Shown: positions 57,468-64,000 of the stretch, piece after piece | Layout of the letters: every line of letters begins with the position of its first letter | Numbering within the stretch: the stretch's first letter is position 1 | DNA from: Finegoldia magna ATCC 53516 | GTDB taxonomy: Bacteria; Bacillota; Clostridia; Tissierellales; Peptoniphilaceae | Length of the DNA stretch: 64,000 bases | NCBI RefSeq assembly: GCF_000159695.1 | Contig: NZ_CM000955.1 | Coordinates: 1,776,524-1,840,523 of the forward strand | Reading direction: 5' to 3' | Program-made: the position numbers and the translations under genes | Notes under the pieces: model-generated | Seen by the model: the letters and a program-made list of their open reading frames with translations, nothing else | The model's database searches: none | Told to the model about the DNA's origin: nothing

Positions 57468-58289
57468 ATGAACAAAAACAGCAAAATTATAAATATATAT
57501 GTAAACGATAACCAAAAATCACTTGAAACAGCTTTAATTGTCAAAGAAAAATTAGAACAAAAAGGATTCAAACCTACTTTCGATTTTGATGAGAATGCGC
57601 TGATTAATCTTTGTATCGGTGGAGATGGAGCATTTCTTAGAGCAGTTCACAAATATGAATTTTCAACTATTCCTTTTGTCGGAATAAATACTGGACACTT
57701 AGGCTTTTATCAAGAAATTCTAATCCCTAACATAGACAAATTCATTTCAGATTTAATTAACGAGAATTACGGAATCGAAAAAATCTCCTTACTTGAATCT
57801 AAAACAGCGATCAGAAATAGCAGCAAAACTTATACACACAAAGCACTGAACGAATTCGTAGTAAAAAGTGATGACTCATCAATTGTATATTTGGATGTAT
57901 ACATCGATGATAACCACTTAGAGTCCTTTGCTGGAGATGGAATAATAGTATCCACGCCTTCTGGATCAACTGCGTACAATTTCTCAGCTGGTGGATCTGT
58001 ATTGTATCACGGGCTGGATGGTTTTCAAGTGACACCTCTTGCACCAATTAATTCAAAAGCATACCGTTCGCTTTTAAATTCTCTTGTTGTTCCATCAAAA
58101 AGTAACGTTACATTGTATTTTAGAGATCACAACTTTGACAGAAAAAGTTCCATAGTTCTAGCTGATGGATTGAACAGAAGTTATGATAATGTAGATTATG
58201 TAAACTTTACTTATTCAGATCAATATATCAATAAATTAGTTTTCTTAAAAGACTGGTATTGGTTAAATATCAAAGACAAATTCTTATAA
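57468..58289 (+). CDS. nadK: NAD kinase
   Basis: The 273-aa enzyme phosphorylates NAD to NADP. The diagnostic GGDGAFLRAVH is at about residues 51-61 and NTGHLGFYQE is at about 74. The TPSGSTAYNFSAGGSVL segment near residue 165 is also present. The ATG follows a GGAG about 12 bases upstream, so the RBS spacing is longer than usual. It is alone on the plus strand and ends in a terminator convergent with the PBP gene. Confidence 0.92.
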   Translation: MNKNSKIINIYVNDNQKSLETALIVKEKLEQKGFKPTFDFDENALINLCIGGDGAFLRAVHKYEFSTIPFVGINTGHLGFYQEILIPNIDKFISDLINENYGIEKISLLESKTAIRNSSKTYTHKALNEFVVKSDDSSIVYLDVYIDDNHLESFAGDGIIVSTPSGSTAYNFSAGGSVLYHGLDGFQVTPLAPINSKAYRSLLNSLVVPSKSNVTLYFRDHNFDRKSSIVLADGLNRSYDNVDYVNFTYSDQYINKLVFLKDWYWLNIKDKFL

Positions 58290-58296
58290 GCAATAA

Positions 58297-58335
58297 AAAA
58301 CATGGATTGCAATGAATCATCGCCATCCATGTTTT
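58297..58335. terminator. Bidirectional terminator between nadK and the PBP gene
   Basis: AAAACATGGAT (58297-58307) pairs with ATCCATGTTTT (58325-58335), with T-rich sequence on the plus side (TTTTGTTTTA) and A/T-rich sequence on the other. Confidence 0.8.
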
Positions 58336-58338
58336 GTT

Positions 58339-59757
58339 TTATTTTTCTAATCCCAACTCATTAATTGCTGCGTTGAGCATTTTTGAAGCTATAGGTCCTG
58401 CAGTTTTTACACCATAAGAGTTATCATCTTCCAAAATAACTGCTATCGCAAATTTTGGTTTTTTTGCCGGTGCAGCAGCGACAAACCAAGCATGTGTACT
58501 TGTTTTATCTTTAATTTCTGCTGTACCTGATTTTGCGATTACAGAAGTACTAACATTAAGTGTATCGTAACTTTCTGCAGTAGATCTCAAATAATCTTTT
58601 AAGGTTACCATATTCTTCTTATTGCCAACTTCAGACAATAATTCTGGCTTAGTTTCTTTAATTACTTTTCCTTCTGAATCTATTATTTGACTAACCAAGT
58701 AAGGTTTCAACATTTGTCCATCATTTGCTACAGCGCTCATTGCCATAGCCATGTTCAATGGAGTTACCAAAGTTTCTCCTTGTCCAAAACTTGTCGTTGC
58801 AATATCTGCATCACTTTTTGTTTTTGTATATCCATTAACGCTTACTGCTACTGGCAAATCAAAAGGAATTTTCTTGCCAAGCATAAATTTTGAAGCGTTA
58901 TCTTCCAAAATTTTGTTCCCCAATTTTACACCTTGCGATGCAAAATAAACATTTGATGATTTCTCAAGAGCTTTTCTCAAATCCGTCTCTCCAAAAACAG
59001 CACCATTATTATTGGAAATAGTGTATTTGTTAAACTCAATTGTACCAGTATTATCTTCTACAACTTTGTCAACTTTGTCTTCATTTTCTAATATTGCATT
59101 ACCAGTAATTATTTTAAAAACCGATCCTGGAGTATACATTCCTTGCGTTGCACGATTTAATAATGGAGATGTCTCTCTATTCAAAAGTTCTTGCCATTGT
59201 GATGAAACTTCGTTTGGATTATATGAAGGGAAAGTTGCCATTACATAAACTTCACCAGTTGTCGGATTCATCATTACAATTGAACCTTTTTTGCCGTCTA
59301 ATAAATTGTAGGCAAGTTTTTGTAAAGTGGAATTTGTCGTCAAAACAAGATCGTTACCTTTATTGTTTGAGCTTACTATATTTCTCAATTGCGATAAAGG
59401 AGTGTCCTTGTTAATGTTTAACAATTCTTTCATATATGATTTTTCAAGACCAGCTGTACCGTAGGTTTTTGAATTGTATCCAGTTATATTTCCATAAATA
59501 TCTGCATAATCAAAAAATCTATAATTTTTCCCAGATGAATCTTTCTTCGTTTCTACCAAAACATTTTTATCTCTATCATAGATTGTTCCACGTTCAACTT
59601 TATCTTCATCTACCCACAATCTTTTGTTGTATTCATTGTTTGCAATTTTGTCAGCTTTTACTATTTGAAAATAAGTCAAATACAAAACCAACAACACAAA
59701 CAAAGTCATCAAGAAAGATAAAACCACAATAATTCTTTTGTTCATTTTATTTTGCAT
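58339..59757 (-). CDS. Class B penicillin-binding protein (PbpA-like transpeptidase)
   Basis: The 472-aa enzyme cross-links peptidoglycan. The N-terminal membrane helix lies at about residues 8-30. A short linker leads to the transpeptidase domain with SxxK at residues 212-215 (SVFK), SSN at 267-269 and KSGT at 409-412. It is shorter than PBP2 or FtsI because the dimerisation domain is small. The start was set at ATG 59757 behind GAGG; a longer frame reads into the FtsW gene without an RBS. It overlaps the FtsW gene by 11 bp. With FtsW/RodA and FHA genes it resembles the mycobacterial rodA-pbpA-fhaB cluster. Confidence 0.93.
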   Translation of the reverse strand: MQNKMNKRIIVVLSFLMTLFVLLVLYLTYFQIVKADKIANNEYNKRLWVDEDKVERGTIYDRDKNVLVETKKDSSGKNYRFFDYADIYGNITGYNSKTYGTAGLEKSYMKELLNINKDTPLSQLRNIVSSNNKGNDLVLTTNSTLQKLAYNLLDGKKGSIVMMNPTTGEVYVMATFPSYNPNEVSSQWQELLNRETSPLLNRATQGMYTPGSVFKIITGNAILENEDKVDKVVEDNTGTIEFNKYTISNNNGAVFGETDLRKALEKSSNVYFASQGVKLGNKILEDNASKFMLGKKIPFDLPVAVSVNGYTKTKSDADIATTSFGQGETLVTPLNMAMAMSAVANDGQMLKPYLVSQIIDSEGKVIKETKPELLSEVGNKKNMVTLKDYLRSTAESYDTLNVSTSVIAKSGTAEIKDKTSTHAWFVAAAPAKKPKFAIAVILEDDNSYGVKTAGPIASKMLNAAINELGLEK

Positions 59758-61093
59758 AAATATCTTCCTCTCCTTGATCAGTTGAACAGAATTGTAAAAT
59801 CGCAAGGCAAATAAATGACATCGCCATTGAAGTTCCACCGTAACTTACAAATGGTATAGTAATTCCTGTCAAAGGAACCAACTTCATAACACCACCAAAC
59901 ATAACAAGCCCTTGAATTGCAAAAATTACAGAAATTCCAAGCGCTACAATCTTGTAGAATTTATTTGATTGATACAACGAAATTTTCATTCCCCTGTAAA
60001 TCAAAATCAAGAACAACATTATTACACCCATTCCTGTGAAAGTTCCCATTTCTTCGCAAATCGCAGCGAAAATAAAATCGCTTGTGACTACAGGAACTAC
60101 ATCCGGTCTTCCTAATCCAAGACCCGTTCCAAAAAATCCTCCACTCGCAATCGCAAACAAAGCTTGTGTGATTTGATAACCTATTCCATCGATATTCTTC
60201 CATGGATCAAGCCATGTAGACACCCTTATTCTTATATGAGAAAAAAGCATATACGCAGCCACCGCCCCGACAATCGCTATGAATAAATTTAATAAAATTA
60301 ATCTGATGTCTTCTTGATTTACAATTTGGTAAACTAAGAATAATCCGTAAAAAATCATTGCAGTTCCCAAATCTTTTTGCAAGAAAAACATTCCTATAAA
60401 TAAATAAACAACTATCATCAAGAAATATCTTTTGATTACAGGTAGATATTTTTTGTATTTTTGCGCTGACTTTATATTTATCTTATCTAACAAATCAGTG
60501 TTGTAATCATAACTAGCAAGGAAAAATACATACAATATTTTCGTAATTTCAGACGGTTGGAAACCAACCCCGAATATGCTAATCCAGTTTCTAGCTCCGT
60601 ATTTATCTTCAGCGAGAACTAGTGTCATTAGAAACATCACAACACAACCTATTAAATAAAGTGCCGTGAATTTGTACCATTTTTTGTAGCTTTTTAAAAT
60701 AAAAAATGTTCCAAAAAACAATAGTATCCCAATGGTAAACCACATTATTTGCTTCAATCCTTCATAAGGGTTAAGCCTGTAAATCACGATTACACCAATA
60801 CTAAAAAGCATACAAGCGATTTGTAATATATATCCATCACCTTTAGTGATTTTTGTTACGTATTTATTTGCAAAAAACATTAAAATTGTAGCAAACAAAA
60901 AGTAAGCTAAAGCTTTCGGATCTAATCCTTTTTCATTTGATCCCAAAGCTAGAAAAAAACCAAATATGTTAAACAGTAATATCAAATAAACCGGTTTAAT
61001 CATCTTACTATTTACACGCATTGGTTTTAAGTTATCGATAAATTCTTTAAATCTGCTATTTTTCTTACGTTTAGTTTGCATCTTTGTCACCAT
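59747..61093 (-). CDS. FtsW/RodA-type peptidoglycan polymerase
   Basis: This 448-aa SEDS protein has about ten membrane helices. The loop with GARNWISIFGVGFQPSEITKI carries the conserved proline-serine-glutamate motif. PLTGITIPFVSYGGTSMAMSFI near the end is the second hallmark. SEDS proteins polymerise glycan strands with a class B PBP partner, here the overlapping downstream gene. The start may be ATG 61093 or ATG 61081 (GGTG upstream); neither RBS is strong. It overlaps the FHA gene by 23 bp. Confidence 0.92.
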   Translation of the reverse strand: MVTKMQTKRKKNSRFKEFIDNLKPMRVNSKMIKPVYLILLFNIFGFFLALGSNEKGLDPKALAYFLFATILMFFANKYVTKITKGDGYILQIACMLFSIGVIVIYRLNPYEGLKQIMWFTIGILLFFGTFFILKSYKKWYKFTALYLIGCVVMFLMTLVLAEDKYGARNWISIFGVGFQPSEITKILYVFFLASYDYNTDLLDKINIKSAQKYKKYLPVIKRYFLMIVVYLFIGMFFLQKDLGTAMIFYGLFLVYQIVNQEDIRLILLNLFIAIVGAVAAYMLFSHIRIRVSTWLDPWKNIDGIGYQITQALFAIASGGFFGTGLGLGRPDVVPVVTSDFIFAAICEEMGTFTGMGVIMLFLILIYRGMKISLYQSNKFYKIVALGISVIFAIQGLVMFGGVMKLVPLTGITIPFVSYGGTSMAMSFICLAILQFCSTDQGEEDIYAK

Positions 61094-61586
61094 TTACAAA
61101 CATAAATTCAATTTGTCCGATATCTATCAAATCTTTGTCGTTCAATCTTGCAGAATTAATCAATTTATTTCCATTCAAAAAAGTTCCATTAGCAGAGTTC
61201 AAATCCTCTATATAATAATTATTTTTTTCTTTATATATACGTGCATGTCTCTTCGATATAAACCTATCTTTTAATGCAACTTGATTGCTGTCGTCTCTTC
61301 CTATAGTAGCAGTTCTTCCTATAAAATAATGCTCTTGTATTTTAAAAGGCAAATTCTCTTTTCTATTAATTAGTTTTAAATAAGTATTTGAACTGTAATT
61401 CATATTGTTTGTTCCTTTTATGTCCAAATAAATCATCTTGATTATGTTGAAAATAAAATAGTAAATTATTATTACAAACAAATATTTAAAAAACATAGAA
61501 ATTAAATTATATAATTTTAAATTTGGAGTAATTTGTATAGAAAAGAATGCGTCCAATATGTCAATAATGTATTTCATAGGCTCCAT
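61071..61586 (-). CDS. Membrane-anchored FHA-domain protein
   Basis: The 171-aa protein has a hydrophobic segment (residues about 33-52) and a C-terminal FHA domain (about 85-165). Its motifs are TATIGRDDSNQVALKDRFISKRHARIYK, DLNSANGTFLNGNKL, and DLIDIGQIEFMFV. FHA domains bind phosphothreonine, so it may relay Ser/Thr kinase signals to the FtsW-PBP pair. An in-frame ATG at 61577 is an alternative start. It overlaps the FtsW gene by 23 bp. Confidence 0.87.
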   Translation of the reverse strand: MEPMKYIIDILDAFFSIQITPNLKLYNLISMFFKYLFVIIIYYFIFNIIKMIYLDIKGTNNMNYSSNTYLKLINRKENLPFKIQEHYFIGRTATIGRDDSNQVALKDRFISKRHARIYKEKNNYYIEDLNSANGTFLNGNKLINSARLNDKDLIDIGQIEFMFVNGDKDAN

Positions 61587-61665
61587 CCTTTCTCATTTTT
61601 ATCCTAATATAATATATCATATTTTGGACTTAAAAAATGAATAATAAAGTTACAATTTGTCAAAA

Positions 61666-62238
61666 TTAATCCTCAAATATAACAGAATCGTCGGTGAATC
61701 CTTTAATTCTTGCCAATGATTCTATTGTATAACCTTGTTGTCTTAAATTGTCTCCACCTTTTTGAAAAACTTTTTCGATTAAAATTCCAATTCCTTCAAC
61801 AGTTGCATTTGCTTGTGAACAAATGTCAATCAAACCTTCCAACGCTTTACCATTTGCAAGGAAGTCATCAATCAATAAAACATGATCATTTTCATTTAAG
61901 TACTCTTTTGAAACCATTACTTCGTAGCTTCTATTTTTAGTAAAACTAAACACTTCTGTTCTGTAGCAGTTGTTTCCCAAAGTTTTTGAACTTGTTTTTT
62001 TGGCAAAAACAACCGGGCAATTAAATCTAATTCCACAAGCATACGCAATTGCTATTCCGCTAACTTCAATCGTAAGTATTTTGTTTATTTTTTTATCCTT
62101 AAATTTTTCGTAAAATTCATTTGCCAAATCTTCAAAAAGAACAGGATCAATCATGTGATTAATGAACCTGTCTACCTTAAGTATATTACCTGGTAATACT
62201 TGACCATCTTTCATTATTCTCTCTTCAAGTTTTCTCAT
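61666..62238 (-). CDS. xpt: Xanthine phosphoribosyltransferase
   Basis: This 190-aa enzyme makes XMP from xanthine and PRPP. The PRPP motif is VLLIDDFLANGKALEGLID. LEERIMKDGQVLPGNILKVDRFINHMIDP at the start and VFAKKTSSKTLGNN match Xpt rather than PurR or Apt. The ATG follows AGGAGA. The upstream 119 bp contain no purine riboswitch of the type expected before Xpt in Bacillus; only the terminator of the upstream gene is recognisable there. Confidence 0.93.
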   Translation of the reverse strand: MRKLEERIMKDGQVLPGNILKVDRFINHMIDPVLFEDLANEFYEKFKDKKINKILTIEVSGIAIAYACGIRFNCPVVFAKKTSSKTLGNNCYRTEVFSFTKNRSYEVMVSKEYLNENDHVLLIDDFLANGKALEGLIDICSQANATVEGIGILIEKVFQKGGDNLRQQGYTIESLARIKGFTDDSVIFED

Positions 62239-62313
62239 ATTTCTCTCCTAGAATTTAATATAGTATATTATACATACAATATCAAAAAATCTCAATATTT
62301 GCCAATTTAAAAA

Positions 62314-62350
62314 ATATCACTTACCCCAAAAATATAAGAGCAAGTGATAT
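62314..62350 (-). terminator. Terminator of the phosphoglucomutase gene
   Basis: ATATCACTT (62314-62322) pairs with AAGTGATAT (62342-62350). On the minus strand it is followed by a T run. Confidence 0.75.
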
Positions 62351-62357
62351 CTTAAAA

Positions 62358-64000
62358 TTATTTAACATTCATCATTTTTTCTTTTGCTATTTTTTCAATA
62401 TCCAAAACTTTTTGTTCTGCTTTTTCTTTTGAATCTGCAACAGAATAAATATATAATTTTATTTTTGGCTCAGTTCCAGAAGGTCTTAATGCATACCATG
62501 ATCCATCGTCGTAGTAATATTTTAAAACATTTGATCTTGGAGTTCCAAAATCTTTGTAATTTACATCATAGTCTTTTGTTTCAACTAATTTTGTAGAACC
62601 AATTTCATGAATTGGGCTGTGTCTGAATTCTTCCATAATTCTTCCGATCTTTTCTTGACCATCCAATCCTTCTAATACTACTGAAGATAGTGAGTTTTCA
62701 TGATAACCAAATTCTTCATACAAATCATCTAAAACGTCAATCAAAGTCTTTCCTTGTTTCTTATAATAAGCTAACATTTCTGAAATCATCATTGAAGAAC
62801 TTACCGCATCCTTATCTCTTACAAATGTACCGTAAGAATAACCAATACTTTCTTCATATCCGAATACCCAAGATTTTTCGCCAGTTTTTTCGTATTCATT
62901 CGCTTTTCCACAAACATTTTTAAATCCAGTTAATGTTTCTATCATTTCAACGCCATATTTTTTAGCAATTTTAGCCGATAAATCTCCTGTTACGATTGAT
63001 TTTACAACTACAGGATTTTCTGGCAAATCGTGTTTTTCGTATCTTTGACTCAAAATATAGTTTGTCAATAATGCTCCGATTTTATTTCCATCTAAGAAGA
63101 CATATTCACCATCACTTAAAACTTCAACAGCAGTTCTATCAGCGTCTGGGTCAGTTGCCAATAACAAATCAGCTCCAACTTCTTTACCTAAATTGATAGC
63201 ATATTCAAACGCTTCTGGATTTTCAGGATTTGGATAAGGAACAGTCGTAAAATCACTGTCTGGATTTTCTTGTTCTTTTACTACGTAGACATTTTTAAAT
63301 CCTCTGACATCTAAGATATGTCTTACAAATCTATTTCCAGTCCCATTCAATGGAGTGTAAACTATTTTTACATCTTTATCAATATTGTCGTCATTAATTG
63401 TAAGGCTAAGCACATCTTCAAAGTAATCTTTGTCCAAATTTTCACCAAAATATTCTATTTTCTCTTCAGCTATTAATTTTTCAAAATCTCCTATCTTCAC
63501 TTCAGTAAAACTTTCGATTTTGTCCAAATTATTCAAAATTTCATTAGCCTTATCTTCAAGAATTTGACTACCTTCTTCCCAATAAGCCTTGTATCCATTG
63601 TATTCTTTCGGATTGTGAGAAGCTGTAATCATAATCCCTGAAATACAATTAAATTTTCTTATGGAATAAGACAACATAGGTGTTGGTCTAATATCGTCAG
63701 ACAAATAAACTTTTATTCCATTAGAAGCTAATACATTTGCTGATATTTCCGCAAATTCTTTGGAGAATTTTCTGACATCGTAGCTAATGCTTACGCCTCT
63801 TTTCAAAGCTTCTTCGCCGTAGTGTTTTATAGTATCAGCAAGTGCTTGTGTTGTTTTCATTATATTGTACTTGTTCATTCTATTTGTACCTGCACCGATT
63901 TTTCCTCTCAAACCTGCAGTACCAAATTCTAATGATTTATAAAATCTATCTTTTATTTCTTCATTATTATCTTTTATTGACATCAATTCGTCTCTTGTTT
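62358..64000 (-). CDS. Phosphoglucomutase/phosphomannomutase, 5' end beyond window
   Basis: The protein interconverts hexose 1- and 6-phosphates. The catalytic serine is in MITASHNPKEYNGYKAYW. The metal loop DPDADRTAV and the substrate loop YSYGTF are present, with ALRPSGTEPKIKLY near the C terminus. The frame stays open to position 64000 without a stop, and the codons before the first ATG (TRDEL) fit the usual alpha-PGM N-terminal region. The gene is therefore cut by the window end and is longer than the apparent 542 aa. Whether glucose or mannose is preferred is not evident. Confidence 0.92.
   Translation of the reverse strand, partial: TRDELMSIKDNNEEIKDRFYKSLEFGTAGLRGKIGAGTNRMNKYNIMKTTQALADTIKHYGEEALKRGVSISYDVRKFSKEFAEISANVLASNGIKVYLSDDIRPTPMLSYSIRKFNCISGIMITASHNPKEYNGYKAYWEEGSQILEDKANEILNNLDKIESFTEVKIGDFEKLIAEEKIEYFGENLDKDYFEDVLSLTINDDNIDKDVKIVYTPLNGTGNRFVRHILDVRGFKNVYVVKEQENPDSDFTTVPYPNPENPEAFEYAINLGKEVGADLLLATDPDADRTAVEVLSDGEYVFLDGNKIGALLTNYILSQRYEKHDLPENPVVVKSIVTGDLSAKIAKKYGVEMIETLTGFKNVCGKANEYEKTGEKSWVFGYEESIGYSYGTFVRDKDAVSSSMMISEMLAYYKKQGKTLIDVLDDLYEEFGYHENSLSSVVLEGLDGQEKIGRIMEEFRHSPIHEIGSTKLVETKDYDVNYKDFGTPRSNVLKYYYDDGSWYALRPSGTEPKIKLYIYSVADSKEKAEQKVLDIEKIAKEKMMNVK

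Noticed and set aside
59758..59838. Longer start for the PBP gene
   Set aside because: The extra residues have no signal-peptide or family sequence and overlap FtsW coding DNA without RBS; ATG 59757 fits the membrane-anchor layout.
63984..63986. TTG start for phosphoglucomutase at 63986
   Set aside because: The frame continues upstream to the window end with family-like residues (TRDEL), so the true start lies outside the window.

Overview
The window is AT-rich, low-GC Gram-positive (Firmicute) DNA. Gene content suggests an anaerobic coccus of the Peptoniphilaceae, with Finegoldia magna a plausible host: lysyl-tRNA synthetase carrying a C-terminal tRNA-binding domain, type III glutamine synthetase, type III pantothenate kinase, WhiA, HPr/PtsI with a CcpA-like regulator, and pyruvate kinase with the Firmicute C-terminal extension. 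The species assignment is inference from recalled gene content and no database was searched. No tRNA, rRNA or CRISPR array was recognised.

Positions 1 to about 13,540 are part of an integrative and conjugative element (ICE) of the Tn1549/C. difficile CTn type, all on the minus strand. In transcription order it holds a small hydrophobic CD1845-like protein, a RepA_N initiator, a DnaC-like ATPase, a PcfB-like protein, a phage-type antirepressor, VirD4, a small unknown protein, an SSB-like protein, a Maff2-type pilin-like peptide, a VirB6-like protein, a small coiled-coil protein, PrgI, VirB4 and a CD1108-family cell-wall hydrolase. The hydrolase gene is split by an IS256-family insertion sequence (609-2181) with an 8-bp target duplication. 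Removing the insertion and one copy of the duplication restores the reading frame. The transposase is itself frameshifted. Integrase and relaxase are not in the window. The ICE boundary probably lies between 13,530 and 13,592, next to the lysS terminator.

Positions 13,593-35,529 are a housekeeping block on the minus strand: lysS-greA, dusB-coaX-pyrG-glutamine synthetase, ftsH-hpt-tilS, an S1-domain gene with its own promoter and terminator, divIC-S4-HAD, pyk-pfkA-dnaE, and whiA-nudix. Positions 35,693-39,603 run on the plus strand: XpaC-like, TelA-like, a DUF1576 membrane protein and a small unknown. A 166-bp imperfect palindrome (39,677-39,842) that no gene explains follows.

Positions 39,894-49,619 centre on nucleoside and nucleobase uptake: a BMP-family ABC importer, a FAD oxidoreductase, an NCS2 permease, carbamate kinase, a ModE-type regulator and a degenerate aminoglycoside-phosphotransferase-like protein. 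Positions 49,673-53,668 hold the general PTS proteins, a LacI/CcpA-like regulator and a lipid kinase. Positions 53,827-56,233 encode envelope and stress-like proteins. A 6S-like non-coding RNA with its own near-consensus promoter and terminator lies at 56,316-56,540. The end of the window holds an RluA pseudouridine synthase, NAD kinase, a PBP-FtsW/RodA-FHA cell-wall cluster, xanthine phosphoribosyltransferase and a 5'-truncated phosphoglucomutase.
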